A stretch of DNA of 64,000 nt, from NCBI GenBank assembly GCA_003605175.1, contig QWDA01000008.1:141520-205519 (forward strand). Reading direction: 5' to 3'. Positions 28,369 through 38,053 of the stretch are shown here, piece by piece; the first letter of the stretch is position 1; the number at the start of each line of letters is the position of its first letter. The translations under genes and the position numbers were made by a program. The DNA comes from Paracoccaceae bacterium. GTDB taxonomy: Bacteria > Pseudomonadota > Alphaproteobacteria > Rhodobacterales > Rhodobacteraceae. Under the pieces are notes generated by a model, which was not told the DNA's origin, ran no database searches, and saw nothing but the letters and a program-made list of their open reading frames with translations.

Positions 28369-29508
28369 CTACCGCGCCCGCATGAACGCCGCCAGCCGCT
28401 CGAGACCCTCGGCGATGTCGGCCGTCGCCCGCGCATAGGAAAACCGCAGCGTACCCTTGCCCCGGACCGGGTCGAAATCGAGCCCCGGCGTCACCGCCAC
28501 CCCGGCCTTGTCGAGAATCTCGCCGGCGAACCCAAGGCTGTCCCCGGTCAGCTCCGAGACATCCGCATAGACATAGAACGCCCCGTCCGGCGGCGCGATC
28601 CGGGTGAACCCGGCCTCGGGCAGCCCCGCCATCATCAGCCGCCGGTTCTCGGCATAGACCGCAAGGTTTCCGCGCAGCTCGTCCGCGCAGTCCAGCGCCG
28701 CCAGCGCTGCCACCTGGCTCGCATGGGGCGGGCAGATGAACAGGTTCTGCGCCAACCGTTCCACCAGCCGCACATGCGCCTCGGGCACCACCATCCAGCC
28801 GACCCGCCAGCCGGTCATCGAGTAGTATTTCGAGAAGGAATTGATCACGTAGACCTCGTCCGAGATCTCCAGCGCCGAAACCGAGCGCCGCTCGTACTCG
28901 ATCCCGTGATAGATCTCGTCCGAGACGAAGGCCGCCCCGCGCGCCGCCGCCGCCTCGATCAGCGCCGCCAGCGCCGGCCGGTCGAGCATCGTGCCCGTCG
29001 GGTTCGCGGGCGAGGCGACGATCAGCCCTGCCAGATCGTCGGGAAGCTCCTCCGGCACCGGCTGGTAGCGGAGCTGCATCCGCGTCGGGATCCCCACCGG
29101 CTCGAGGCTCAGGGCCTTCAGGATCTGCCGGTAGCTCGGATAGCCCGGATCTCCCAGCCCCACCCGGTCGCCGGCCTCGAAAAGCGCGGTGAAGGCCAGA
29201 AGGAACGCCCCCGAGGAGCCTGCCGTCACGATCACCCGTGCCGGGTCGAGGCTCAATCCATGACGTTCGTCATACATTCGGGCGATCCGCGCCCGAAGCT
29301 CCGGCAACCCCAGCGCCACCGTGTAGCCCAGCGGATCCGTCATCATATATTCGGACAGCGCCCGAAGCGCCCCCTGCGGCGCCGGCGTTCCCGGCTGGCC
29401 CACTTCCATATGGATGATCCGGCGCCCCGCGGCTTCGGCGGCCCGCGCGCGCTCCATGACATCCATCACAATGAAAGGATCGACGGCGCCCCGGCTTGAG
29501 CTTCTCAT
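28369..29508 (-). CDS. Class I/II (fold type I) PLP aminotransferase
   Basis: A 379-residue PLP enzyme. It has IHMEVGQPGTPAPQG near the N-terminus, VIVTAGSSGAFLLAF, the ASPANPTGTM loop and the PLP Lys in NSFSKYYSMTGWRVGW, with the carboxylate-binding Arg in LRFSYAR near the C-terminus. It belongs to the aspartate/aromatic-like subgroup, but the amino acid used cannot be told. A strong AGGAGAGG ribosome-binding site precedes the ATG. It is divergent from the M48 peptidase gene. Confidence 0.9.
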   Translation of the reverse strand: MRSSSRGAVDPFIVMDVMERARAAEAAGRRIIHMEVGQPGTPAPQGALRALSEYMMTDPLGYTVALGLPELRARIARMYDERHGLSLDPARVIVTAGSSGAFLLAFTALFEAGDRVGLGDPGYPSYRQILKALSLEPVGIPTRMQLRYQPVPEELPDDLAGLIVASPANPTGTMLDRPALAALIEAAAARGAAFVSDEIYHGIEYERRSVSALEISDEVYVINSFSKYYSMTGWRVGWMVVPEAHVRLVERLAQNLFICPPHASQVAALAALDCADELRGNLAVYAENRRLMMAGLPEAGFTRIAPPDGAFYVYADVSELTGDSLGFAGEILDKAGVAVTPGLDFDPVRGKGTLRFSYARATADIAEGLERLAAFMRAR

Positions 29509-29554
29509 GCCGCCTCTCCTATGGTCCGCACGACAATCGCGCAAGGGGCCGCCA

Positions 29555-30880
29555 ATGCAACCGATCACGACCGGGCTTCGGGGAGCGATGGCCGCGCTAC
29601 TCTGGATGGTCCTCGCCTGCGCCGCCGAAGCGCGCACGATCCTGCGCGACCCGGATATCGAATACGGGCTCAAGGAACTGGCAAAGCCGCTCATCGCCGC
29701 GGCCGGGCTCAGCGCTGCGCGGATCGACATCCTGGTGATCGACGACGACAGCATGAATGCCTTCATCGTCGACGACCGCACGGTGTTCCTCCATTCCGGC
29801 CTGATCCTGCGGCTGGAAAGCGCCGCCGAGCTGCAGGCGGTGATCGCGCACGAGCTCGCCCATATCGCGAACGGCCATATCAGCCGGCGGATGGCCAATG
29901 CCAAGGCCGCCGGGCGGCTCGCAGCGATCGGCACCGCCCTCGGCGCCGCCGCGGCGATCGCGGGCGACGGGCAGGCGGGCGCAGGCGTCGCCCTCGCCGC
30001 CGGAGCGACCTCGAATGCCGTCTTCCTCGCCCACAGCCGGGCCGAAGAGGCCTCGGCCGACGCCTCGGGCCTGCGCTTCATGGCCGATGCCGGGATCGAG
30101 CCCGAAGCGATGATCCGCGTGCTCGACCAGTTCCGCGGCCAGGAGGCGCTCTCCGCCGGCCGGCAATCGCCCTATGTGCTCAGCCACCCGCTCACCCGCG
30201 ACCGGCTGCGCGACGTGAAGGGCCGTGCCGCCGCACTGAAGGTCGCGCGCACCGATCCGGGCGCGACGGAATACTGGTTCGCGCGGACGCAGGGCAAGCT
30301 CTCGGCCTTCCTGAGAAACCCGTCCTGGACGCTGCGCCGCATCGCCAAGAACGACACGTCCGACACCGCACTCTTGCAGCGCGCCGTAGCACTCCACCGC
30401 AGGCCCGACGCCAGGGGCGCCCGCGCCGCCATCGACGCGCTCTCCGCGAAACGGCCGAACGACCCCTTCATCCACGACCTCCGTGGCCAGATCCTGCTCG
30501 AATCCCGCGATACCGCGGGCGCCATCGCGGCCTACAAGCGCGCCTCCGACCTCCTGCCCGGCAACGCGCTGATCCTGGGCGGATACGGCCGCGCGCTCCT
30601 GGCCGCCGGCCGGCCCGAGGCGCTGAAGATCCTGAAGCGCGCCCACGATATCGACCCGGGCGACCCGCGCCTTCTGCGCGACCTGGCGCAGGCTTATGCC
30701 AAGGCCGGCGACAATGGGCAGGCCTCCCTTGCCACCGCCGAGCGCTATGCCCTACTTGGGCAGCTCGACAACGCCGCGATCAGCGCGGCACGCGCCGAGG
30801 CACTGCTGCCGCGCGGCTCTCCGGGTTGGCGGCGGGCCGGAGACATCATCGACGCCGCGAAACGCGCGAAGAAGAAATAG
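29555..30880 (+). CDS. Periplasmic M48 metallopeptidase with TPR region (BepA-like)
   Basis: A 441-residue secreted protease. The signal peptide is about 1-26 (cleavage after CAAEA). The M48 domain has HELAH at 99-103 and the third zinc ligand in EEASAD at 164-169. The C-terminal half (about 270-430) forms TPR-like helical repeats (GAIAAYKRASDLLPGNALIL, EALKILKRAHDIDPGDPRLL). This matches BepA-type proteins that degrade or assist outer-membrane proteins; the role is inferred. It is 14 bases upstream of the DsbA-like gene, so the two likely form an operon. Confidence 0.92.
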   Translation: MQPITTGLRGAMAALLWMVLACAAEARTILRDPDIEYGLKELAKPLIAAAGLSAARIDILVIDDDSMNAFIVDDRTVFLHSGLILRLESAAELQAVIAHELAHIANGHISRRMANAKAAGRLAAIGTALGAAAAIAGDGQAGAGVALAAGATSNAVFLAHSRAEEASADASGLRFMADAGIEPEAMIRVLDQFRGQEALSAGRQSPYVLSHPLTRDRLRDVKGRAAALKVARTDPGATEYWFARTQGKLSAFLRNPSWTLRRIAKNDTSDTALLQRAVALHRRPDARGARAAIDALSAKRPNDPFIHDLRGQILLESRDTAGAIAAYKRASDLLPGNALILGGYGRALLAAGRPEALKILKRAHDIDPGDPRLLRDLAQAYAKAGDNGQASLATAERYALLGQLDNAAISAARAEALLPRGSPGWRRAGDIIDAAKRAKKK

Positions 30881-30894
30881 CGAGGAGAACGACC

Positions 30895-31656
30895 ATGATC
30901 GCCAAATGGCTGACGACCGCAGCGCTCGCCGCCCTCCTGGCGCTGCCCGCCGCGGCGGACGGGTTCGACTACGACGCGATGAGCCCCGCCGAGCAGGACG
31001 CCTTCGGCGAAGCGGTGCGCGGCTACCTCCTGTCCCATCCCGAGCTTCTCCGCGAATGGATCGGCGTCCTGCAGGACAGCGAGGCCGCGGCCGAGTCGGC
31101 GCAGGACGAACAGCTCGTCGCAGCCCATGCCGCGGAGATCTTCAACGACGGCCATTCCTGGGTCGGCGGCAACCCCGACGGCGACGTCACCATGGTCGAG
31201 TTCCTCGATTACCGCTGCGGCTATTGCCGCAAGGCGCATCCCGAGGTGCAGGAGCTGATCTCGGCCGACGGCAATATCCGCAAGATCATCAAGGAATTCC
31301 CGATCCTCGGCGACGAATCCGTGCTTGCCTCGCGCTTCGCGATCTCGGTCAAGCAGGTGGCGGGCGACGATGCCTATGGCGCGATGAGCAACACGCTGAT
31401 GGAGCATCGCGGCGCCTTCACCAGGGAATCGCTCGCGCGGCTGGCCGACGAGGCCGGGCTCGACACCGATGCAATCATGGCGCATCTCGACGCGCCGGAG
31501 GTCACCCGGGTGATCGAAAAGAACTATGCGCTGGCGCAGGCGATGAGCATTGCGGGCACGCCCACCTTCGTCCTGGGCGACACCATGCTGCGGGGCTACG
31601 TGCCGCTCGACGGAATGCGGCAGGTCGTGGCCGGGGAGCGCGAAGACCGCGGCTGA
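30895..31656 (+). CDS. DsbA-family periplasmic thiol-disulfide oxidoreductase
   Basis: A 253-residue protein with a signal peptide (about 1-21), an N-terminal helical extension (PAEQDAFGEAVRGYLLSHPE) and a thioredoxin/DsbA domain with the active site CGYC (108-111) in EFLDYRCGYCRKAHPEV. The cis-Pro loop reads AGTPTFVLGD. This architecture is like ScsC/BdbD-type disulfide enzymes. A CGAGGAG ribosome-binding site precedes the ATG. Pairing with a periplasmic protease suggests a shared envelope quality-control role. Confidence 0.92.
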   Translation: MIAKWLTTAALAALLALPAAADGFDYDAMSPAEQDAFGEAVRGYLLSHPELLREWIGVLQDSEAAAESAQDEQLVAAHAAEIFNDGHSWVGGNPDGDVTMVEFLDYRCGYCRKAHPEVQELISADGNIRKIIKEFPILGDESVLASRFAISVKQVAGDDAYGAMSNTLMEHRGAFTRESLARLADEAGLDTDAIMAHLDAPEVTRVIEKNYALAQAMSIAGTPTFVLGDTMLRGYVPLDGMRQVVAGEREDRG

Positions 31657-31685
31657 CCCTCGCTTCGAGGCCGCTGCCGCGGAGC

Positions 31686-32807
31686 CTATTCGGCGGCCTG
31701 GTCCACCGCCGCGAGCTCGGCCGCCTTCTTCTCGACCTCCTCGACGATATGCTCGATCATCTTCTCGTTCGACATCTTGTGGCTCTGCTTCCCCGCGAGA
31801 TAGACCATCCCGGCCCCGGCGCCCCCGCCGGTGAAGCCCACATCGGTCATCAAGGCCTCGCCCGGGCCGTTCACCACGCAGCCGATGATCGAGAGCGACA
31901 TCGGCGTCTTGATGTGCTCAAGCCGCTTCTCGAGGATCTCCACCGTCCGGATCACGTCGAAGCCCTGCCGCGCGCAGGACGGGCACGAGATGATGTTGAC
32001 GCCCCGGTGCCGGAGGCCCAGCGATTTCAGGATCTCGTAGCCGACCTTCACCTCCTCGACCGGATCGGCCGAGAGCGAGACGCGGATCGTATCGCCGATC
32101 CCCATCCACAGGAGATTGCCGAGTCCGATCGCCGACTTGATCGTGCCCGAGGTCAGCCCGCCCGCCTCGGTGATGCCGAGATGGATCGGCGCATCGGTTG
32201 CCTCGGCGAGCTGCTGGTAGGCGGCGGCGGCGAGGAACACGTCGGACGCCTTGCAGGAGATCTTGAACGCGTGAAAATCGTTGTCCTCGAGGATCCTGAT
32301 ATGGTCGAGCCCCGACTCGACCATCGCCTCGGGGCAGGGCTCGCCGTATTTCTCGAGGAGGTGCTTCTCCAGCGACCCGGCATTGACCCCGATCCGCATC
32401 GAACAGCCGTGATCCTTGGCCGCCCGGATCACCTCGCGCACGCGGTCGGCCGAGCCGATATTGCCCGGGTTGATCCGCAGGCACGCGGCGCCCGCCTCGG
32501 CTGCCTCAATGGCGCGCCTGTAGTGAAAATGGATATCCGCGACGATCGGCACCGGGCTCTCGCGCACGATCTCCCTCAGAGCCTTGGTCGAGGCTTCATC
32601 GGGGGTCGAGACCCGCACGATATCGGCCCCCGCCTCCGCCGCCCGCTGCACCTGCGCCACCGTGGCCGCCACGTCGGAAGTGTCGGTATTGGTCATGGTC
32701 TGCACGGTGATCGGCGCATCGCCGCCCACCGGCACCGAGCCCACCATGATCTGGCGGGAGGTGCGGCGGTAGATGTTCCGCCAGGGCCTGACGTGGTTCA
32801 GTGACAT
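31686..32807 (-). CDS. ispG: 4-hydroxy-3-methylbut-2-en-1-yl diphosphate synthase
   Basis: Catalyses the penultimate MEP-pathway step with a 4Fe-4S cluster. The 373-residue product shows the TIM-barrel start ([24 protein letters not shown]) and cluster cysteines in [10 protein letters not shown] and [12 protein letters not shown]. An AAGGACGG ribosome-binding site precedes the ATG. The RodZ-like gene lies immediately upstream in the same direction (66-base gap), an arrangement often seen in alphaproteobacteria. Confidence 0.97.
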   Translation of the reverse strand: MSLNHVRPWRNIYRRTSRQIMVGSVPVGGDAPITVQTMTNTDTSDVAATVAQVQRAAEAGADIVRVSTPDEASTKALREIVRESPVPIVADIHFHYRRAIEAAEAGAACLRINPGNIGSADRVREVIRAAKDHGCSMRIGVNAGSLEKHLLEKYGEPCPEAMVESGLDHIRILEDNDFHAFKISCKASDVFLAAAAYQQLAEATDAPIHLGITEAGGLTSGTIKSAIGLGNLLWMGIGDTIRVSLSADPVEEVKVGYEILKSLGLRHRGVNIISCPSCARQGFDVIRTVEILEKRLEHIKTPMSLSIIGCVVNGPGEALMTDVGFTGGGAGAGMVYLAGKQSHKMSNEKMIEHIVEEVEKKAAELAAVDQAAE

Positions 32808-32873
32808 GTGGGGGCCGTCCTTCGGAAGCGTCGGGCCCTATCTAGCCAAGCCGCCGGGGCGAAACAACGGCCG

Positions 32874-34094
32874 TCAGTTGCCCTGCTGCGCCTCGGCCAC
32901 AGCGACGAAGCGGGCGAGGTCGGCATCGGCGGCCGGATCGGCGAGCGCATAGGTGTCGCGGAGGCTGTCGGCGGCCATCCGCACGTCGCGCACCACAGAG
33001 GCGCCCTGCCCGGCCGGGCCGAAGGTCTGGTCGCCCACCGCGAAGTAGAGCGACCCGGCATTGCCGGCGCGGAGCCGGTGCGGCTCCACGGTCTTGGGCA
33101 GTTCGAACCGCTCGCCGGCGTCGAGGATCTTCTCGAAGATCACCGTGCCGTCGGCCGCCGAGACGCGCACCCAGGACGGGCGCACCGCGAGGAGCGCCAG
33201 GGTCGGCGGTTCGCCGGAGACCACCTGCACCCCGCCGGAGGCGGCGGCGGGAAGCTCGGGGCCCTGGATCTCGGGCGTGTCGAGCCGCGCGAGCTGCGAG
33301 ACATCCATCGGCTCGGGATCCGGCGGGTAAAGGCCGAGCGAGCCCGGCTTGATCGTGGCGATGGGTCCGTCGCGCGAGGTCAGGACCGGCACGTCGAGCG
33401 CCTGCGGGCGGTAGAGCCTGTCGAAGGCCTCGGTCGTCGGCGCGACCAGCGCGGCGTCGTCGGGCGCGGACTCGGCCATTTCGACCGGCGCCACGGGATC
33501 GAGCTGCGACAGCACGCCCGGGGTTTCCTCGATCGGCGCGAACTGGACCTTCTGCACCTCCTGCAGGACCGACCAGCCGCCATAGCCGATGGCCGAAACC
33601 AGCGCGAGCAGCACCGCGACCGAGCCGATGGCCCCCGGCTCGATGCCGGAGAACCGCGCCTCGCCCGGCGGCAGGAACGCCACCGAGGGCTGGGCCAAGG
33701 GGTCGCGCGCGCCGGTCGGGTGGCCCTGCGCCGCGACCTTGCCGCTGCGCTTCTTCGCCTCGCCCTTGCCGGCGGTGAAATTCGCCTTGTAGGTGAAGTT
33801 CCCCTCGTCGCAGAAGGTCTTGAACGCCCATTCAGGGTCGAGGTTCAGATAGCGCGCATAGGAGCGCACATAGCCCGAGATGAAGCCGGGCGACTCGAAG
33901 GCGGTGGGGTCGGCATTCTCGATGGCGGCGATGTAGGTGGCCTTGATCTTCAGGTCGCGCTGCACGTCGAGCAGCGACTTGCCCATGGTCGCGCGTTCGC
34001 CGCGCATGATGTCGCCGAGCCGCAGGTCGAAATCGTCAAACCCCTTCATGGGTTCGACGGGGGTAGTCACGGGGATGTCCCGCGGACTTCTCAT
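32874..34094 (-). CDS. RodZ-like helix-turn-helix membrane protein
   Basis: A 406-residue protein with a cytoplasmic HTH_25 domain (about 20-90: LRLGDIMRGERATMGKSLLD, then SPGFISGYVRSYARYLNLDP), one membrane helix (about residues 150-172, IGSVAVLLALVSAIGYGGWS) and a periplasmic part ending in a DUF4115-like beta domain (SWVRVSAADGTVIFEKILDAG). This is the RodZ layout, linking MreB to the wall-elongation machinery. The ATG at 34094 with a GGCAGG ribosome-binding site is chosen; a later ATG at 34049 is also possible. Confidence 0.88.
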   Translation of the reverse strand: MRSPRDIPVTTPVEPMKGFDDFDLRLGDIMRGERATMGKSLLDVQRDLKIKATYIAAIENADPTAFESPGFISGYVRSYARYLNLDPEWAFKTFCDEGNFTYKANFTAGKGEAKKRSGKVAAQGHPTGARDPLAQPSVAFLPPGEARFSGIEPGAIGSVAVLLALVSAIGYGGWSVLQEVQKVQFAPIEETPGVLSQLDPVAPVEMAESAPDDAALVAPTTEAFDRLYRPQALDVPVLTSRDGPIATIKPGSLGLYPPDPEPMDVSQLARLDTPEIQGPELPAAASGGVQVVSGEPPTLALLAVRPSWVRVSAADGTVIFEKILDAGERFELPKTVEPHRLRAGNAGSLYFAVGDQTFGPAGQGASVVRDVRMAADSLRDTYALADPAADADLARFVAVAEAQQGN

Positions 34095-34200
34095 TCGACC
34101 TGCCCCAATAATCAGCCTATTCCCGAACCGAACCAGAATCGGCTCGGTCCTACTATCCACATGTTAACACAGGCTCAAAAAGCCTGCACGCAGTATAGGG

Positions 34201-35427
34201 TTAAGCTGAAAGCACGGCGCGATTGAGCGCACAATGTGACCAAAGCTGGTCCATCGCCCGCACCAGCGCGTCGATTTCGCCGGGCCCGTGCACCGGCGAG
34301 GGGGTGAAGCGCAGCCGCTCGGTGCCGCGCGGCACGGTCGGGAAGTTGATCGGCTGCACGTAGATTCCGAAATCCTGAAGCAGCATGTCCGAGATCTTCT
34401 TGGTGTGCTTCGGATCGCCGACGATCACCGGCACGATATGGGAGCCGTGGTCGATCAAGGGCAGGCCCAGCCCCTTCAGCCGCAGCTTCAGGATCTGCGC
34501 CTGGGTCTGGTGCCGCTCGCGCAGCGCCTGGTCGGTCTTGAGATGCCTGACCGAAGCCGCGGCCCCCGCCGCCACCGCCGGCGGCAGCGAGGTGGTAAAG
34601 ATGAAGCCCGGCGCGTAAGACCTTATCGCGTCGCACATTTTCGCGCTCGCGGCGATATAGCCGCCCATCACGCCAAAGGCCTTGGCCAGCGTGCCGTTGA
34701 CGATGTCGATCCGGTCCACCAGCCCGTCGCGCTCGGCGATCCCGCCACCGCGCGGCCCGTACATGCCGACCGCGTGGACCTCGTCGAGATAGGTCAGCGC
34801 GCCGAATTCCTCCGCCAGGTCGCAGATCTCCGCCATCGGGCCGAAATCGCCGTCCATCGAATAGACCGATTCGAAGGCGATCAGCTTCGGCGCCATCGGG
34901 TCGTCGGCCGCCAGCATCTCGCGCAGATGCGCCACGTCGTTGTGCCGAAAGATCCGCTTCGTCCCGCCGTTCCGCCGGATCCCCTCGATCATCGAGGCGT
35001 GGTTCAGCGCGTCGGAATAGATGATCAGGCCCGGAAACAGCTTCGGCAGCGTCGAGAGCGTCGCGTCGTTGGCGATATAGGCCGAGGTGAAAAGCAGCGC
35101 GGCTTCCTTGCCGTGCAGGTCGGCGAGCTCCGATTCGAGCCGCTTGTGATAGACCGTCGTGCCCGAGATGTTGCGCGTCCCGCCCGAACCGGCGCCGGTC
35201 GCGTCGATCGCCTCGTGCATCGCTTCAAGCACCACCGGATGCTGGCCCATGCCCAGATAGTCGTTGCCGCACCAGACCGTCACCGGCCGTTCGGAGCCGT
35301 CCGGACGGCGCCAGACGGCATGGGGAAACTGGCCACGCTGGCGTTCGATATCGATGAAGGTGCGGTAGCGGCCTTCGTCGTGCAGCGCCTGCAACGCGCG
35401 GTCAAGCTCACCCGTATAGTCCAACAT
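34201..35427 (-). CDS. hemA: 5-aminolevulinate synthase
   Basis: Condenses glycine with succinyl-CoA (Shemin pathway) to start tetrapyrrole synthesis. The 408-residue product is full length. PLP-binding Lys249 lies in [16 protein letters not shown], equivalent to Lys248 of the Rhodobacter enzyme, and [10 protein letters not shown] and [12 protein letters not shown] are conserved. An AAAGGGCGG ribosome-binding site precedes the ATG. The promoter region carries an FNR-type box and a second dyad, consistent with oxygen control. A CAGGCT/AGCCTG hairpin at 34170-34186 follows the stop but lacks a T-run. Confidence 0.98.
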   Translation of the reverse strand: MLDYTGELDRALQALHDEGRYRTFIDIERQRGQFPHAVWRRPDGSERPVTVWCGNDYLGMGQHPVVLEAMHEAIDATGAGSGGTRNISGTTVYHKRLESELADLHGKEAALLFTSAYIANDATLSTLPKLFPGLIIYSDALNHASMIEGIRRNGGTKRIFRHNDVAHLREMLAADDPMAPKLIAFESVYSMDGDFGPMAEICDLAEEFGALTYLDEVHAVGMYGPRGGGIAERDGLVDRIDIVNGTLAKAFGVMGGYIAASAKMCDAIRSYAPGFIFTTSLPPAVAAGAAASVRHLKTDQALRERHQTQAQILKLRLKGLGLPLIDHGSHIVPVIVGDPKHTKKISDMLLQDFGIYVQPINFPTVPRGTERLRFTPSPVHGPGEIDALVRAMDQLWSHCALNRAVLSA

Positions 35428-35471
35428 TCCGCCCTTTCGAAACGCGTTTAACCCTGGCCCAACGTACTACA

Positions 35472-35492
35472 GGTGCCCTGTATATGGGCACC
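35472..35492. promoter_or_regulatory. 7-bp inverted repeat inside the hemA promoter
   Basis: GGTGCCC (35472-35478), TGTATAT spacer and GGGCACC (35486-35492) form a perfect dyad. It sits between the FNR-type box and a candidate -10 (TAGTAC, minus strand, 35469-35464), where a repressor would block RNA polymerase. The regulator is unknown. Confidence 0.5.
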
Positions 35493-35506
35493 CTGATATA
35501 GATCAA
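35493..35506 (-). promoter_or_regulatory. FNR/FnrL-type box upstream of hemA
   Basis: On the minus strand the site reads TTGAT-CTAT-ATCAG, one mismatch from the TTGAT-N4-ATCAA consensus. Its centre is about 41.5 bases from a plausible hemA start near 35458, the class II activator position. FnrL control of hemA is known in Rhodobacter, which supports the reading. The divergent M20 peptidase start is 90 bases to the right. Confidence 0.7.
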
Positions 35507-35595
35507 CTCTAAAGGAGCCGGGTGCGACGTATGGACTAACCGCCTCCGGCTGCTAGGGTCCGGGCGAAAATTTCCCCAGCCGAACAGGACCCGGA

Positions 35596-36969
35596 ATGTC
35601 GCTCGAAGCCGTTCTTGAGAAGATCGACCAGGATCTCGATTCCGCGCTCGCGCGGCTGACCGAGCTCCTGAAGATCCCCTCGATCTCCACCGACCCCGCC
35701 TATCACGCCGATTGCGAGGCGGCGGCGGCCTGGCTGGTTCGGGATCTCGAGAGCCTAGGCGTCGCGGCCTCGGTGCGGAAAACCCCGGGCAAGCCCATGG
35801 TGGTGGGCCATGCGGGCGACACCGGCCCGCACCTGATGTTCTACGGCCATTACGACGTGCAGCCCGTCGATCCGCTGAACCTCTGGCACCGCGACCCGTT
35901 CGACCCGGCGATCGAGGAAACCCCGGCCGGCAAGGTGATCCGCGGCCGCGGCTCCTCCGACGACAAGGGCCAGCTCATGACCTTCGTCGAGGCCTGCCGC
36001 GCCTGGAAGGCGGTGCACGGCACCCTGCCCTGCCGCCTCACCTTCTTCTTCGAGGGCGAGGAGGAATCGGGCTCCCCCTCGCTGGTCCCGTTCCTGAAGG
36101 AGAACGCCCAGGAATTCCGCACCGACATCGCGCTGATCTGCGACACCGGCCTGTTCGACCGCGACACGCCGGCGATCACCACCATGCTGCGTGGCCTCCT
36201 CGGCGAGGAGATCACCATCACCGGCCCCGACAAGGATCTCCATTCCGGCATGTATGGCGGCCCGGCGATCAACCCGATCCGGGTGCTTTCCGGGATCATC
36301 GCGTCGCTCCATGACAGCGATGGCCGGGTCACCGTGCCCGGCTTCTACGAGGGCGTGCCCGAGCTCACCGCCGAGCTGCGCGCGCAATGGGAGGGCCTCG
36401 GCTTCGACGCGGCAGGCTTTCTCGGCGATGTCGACCTTTCGGAGCCCGCGGGTGAGGCGGGCCGCTCGGTCCTCGAGATGATCTGGGCGCGGCCCACCTG
36501 CGAGGTGAACGGGATCTGGGGCGGCTATACCGGCGACGGGTTCAAGACGGTGCTGCCGTCGAAAGCCTCGGCCAAGATCAGCTTCAGGCTGGTCGGCACC
36601 CAGGACCCGCTGAAGATCCGCGAAAGCTTCCGCGAGATGGTGCGCGGCATGCTGCCGCCCGACTGCGCCGTGGAATTCCACGACCACGGCGCCTCGCCCG
36701 CGAGCGTCATGGCCACCGATAACCCGGCCTTCGAACAGGCCCGCGTGGCACTGACGGGCGAATGGCCGAAACCGGCGGCCTTTATCGGTTCCGGCGGCTC
36801 GATTCCGATCGCCGGCTACTTCAAGTCGATCCTCGGCGTCGATTCGATGCTGATCGGCTTCGGCCGGGAAGACGACCAGATCCATTCGCCGAACGAGAAA
36901 TACGACCTCAGGAGTTTCCACATGGGTATCCGCAGCTGGGCACGGGTGCTGGACGCGCTGACGAAGTGA
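35596..36969 (+). CDS. M20 family metallopeptidase (dipeptidase)
   Basis: A 457-residue cytosolic di-zinc peptidase. Metal ligands are in MFYGHYDVQPVDP (His, Asp), GRGSSDDKGQ (bridging Asp) and FEGEEESGSPSL (catalytic and metal Glu), with a C-terminal HSPNEK-type His. The dimerisation/lid insertion starts near DKDLHSGMYGG. The family includes carnosinase-like and CNDP-like dipeptidases; the substrate is unknown. It is divergent from hemA. Confidence 0.92.
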   Translation: MSLEAVLEKIDQDLDSALARLTELLKIPSISTDPAYHADCEAAAAWLVRDLESLGVAASVRKTPGKPMVVGHAGDTGPHLMFYGHYDVQPVDPLNLWHRDPFDPAIEETPAGKVIRGRGSSDDKGQLMTFVEACRAWKAVHGTLPCRLTFFFEGEEESGSPSLVPFLKENAQEFRTDIALICDTGLFDRDTPAITTMLRGLLGEEITITGPDKDLHSGMYGGPAINPIRVLSGIIASLHDSDGRVTVPGFYEGVPELTAELRAQWEGLGFDAAGFLGDVDLSEPAGEAGRSVLEMIWARPTCEVNGIWGGYTGDGFKTVLPSKASAKISFRLVGTQDPLKIRESFREMVRGMLPPDCAVEFHDHGASPASVMATDNPAFEQARVALTGEWPKPAAFIGSGGSIPIAGYFKSILGVDSMLIGFGREDDQIHSPNEKYDLRSFHMGIRSWARVLDALTK

Positions 36970-37021
36970 CTTTCCGGAGAGTGTCCTCTCCGTTCCGCCC
37001 CTTGGCCCGGGCGACCAGCCC

Positions 37022-37155
37022 GGGCCGCGCCCGACCCTTCCCTCGGGAGGGCGCATGGCGATGTCGCGCGCCGCACGGAGCGAGTCCGGGCCTTTCGGGA
37101 TAAAACGCTGACCACAGGCGTACCGAAAGCGCCCTCCCAGGGTCGGGCGCGGCCC
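37022..37155. repeat. Long composite inverted repeat (17 + 10 bp arms)
   Basis: Outer arms 37022-37038 and 37139-37155 are perfect 17-bp complements (left arm GGGCCGCGCCCGACCCT). Inner arms 37045-37054 and 37129-37138 are perfect 10-bp complements (GGGAGGGCGC). A 6-base bulge (TCCCTC) separates the arms on the left side only. The 74-base centre contains no gene. The element fills the spacer between the convergent M20 gene and the broken hydrolase and resembles a MITE/BIME-like mobile palindrome or a strong bidirectional terminator. Confidence 0.7.
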
Positions 37156-37162
37156 TCCGCAC

Positions 37163-38028
37163 CTACCTCCGGCCTTCCACCTCCCCCAGAAACCCCGCCA
37201 GCGCCGCCGCCACCTCCTCCGGATGCTGGTCGACGAAGAAATGCCCGCCCGGCACCGCCTTCGCCCGCATGTCCGAAAGCCGCCCGGCCCAGGTCGCCGG
37301 CACGTCGAAATGCCGCGCCATCGCCCCCGAGGCGCCGTAGAGCACCAGCGCCGGGCAACCCACCTTCCGCCCGAGATCCGCGGCATCGTGGGCGTAATCC
37401 ACCGCCAAGGCGGCGCGGTAATCGTTGGTCATCCCCGCGATGGCCGCAGGATCGCGCCAGGCCGCACGATAGGCCTCCAGCTCCAGGAAATCCTCGAGCC
37501 GCGCCCCGCCCCAGCCCAAGAGGCAGGATTCGTAGAAATAGTCCGGGTCCGCACCGATCAGCCGCTCCGGGAACGGCGCCGGCTGGGCAAGGAAGCTCCA
37601 GTGGTAGTAGGCCGCCGAGACCGCCGCGGACCAATGCTCGAGCAGGAAATGCGTCGGCACGATATCCATAACCGTGAGGCTCTGGACCCGCCCGGGATGG
37701 TCGAGCGCCAGCCGATGCGCGGTCCGCGCCCCCGGTCGTGACCCGCGAGATGGAACCGGTCGAAGCCCAGATACGCCATCAGCGCCGCCTGGTCCTCCGC
37801 CATGGCGCGGAACGCGTAGTTGGACAGATCCGCCGCCGCCGCCGGCTTCGACGAGGCGCCGTAGCCCCTCAGATCCGCCGTCACGCAGGTGAACCGCGCC
37901 TTGAGCCGCGCCACCACCGGGCGCCACATCGCGCTTGTCTGGGGAAAGCCGTGGAGCAGTAGGAGCGGCGGGCCCGCGCCCGCCACCTCATGGGCGATGG
38001 TAATCCCGTCCCTGGTGAATTCCGCCAT
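37163..38028 (-). pseudogene. Alpha/beta hydrolase (haloacetate dehalogenase-like), frameshifted
   Basis: Two overlapping frames together make one alpha/beta hydrolase of about 288 residues. The first (from ATG 38028, GGGAGG ribosome-binding site) gives PPLLLLHGFPQTSAMWRPV, DLRGYGASSKP and the start of the nucleophile motif LAGHDRG. The second supplies ARTAHRLALDHPGRV to the end, including the C-terminal His in VPGGHFFVDQHPEEV. The frames join at a run of five C (37729-37733); one additional base would restore LAGHDRGARTAHR. The Asp nucleophile and Asp/His triad residues are otherwise kept, so the lesion is recent, or a sequencing error in the homopolymer. Confidence 0.85.
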
Positions 38029-38053
38029 CTCGGCCTCCCGGGCTGCACAGCCG

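Noticed and set aside
34170..34186. Hairpin CAGGCT/AGCCTG after hemA as an intrinsic terminator
   Set aside because: The stem is only 6 bp and no T-run follows on the minus strand.
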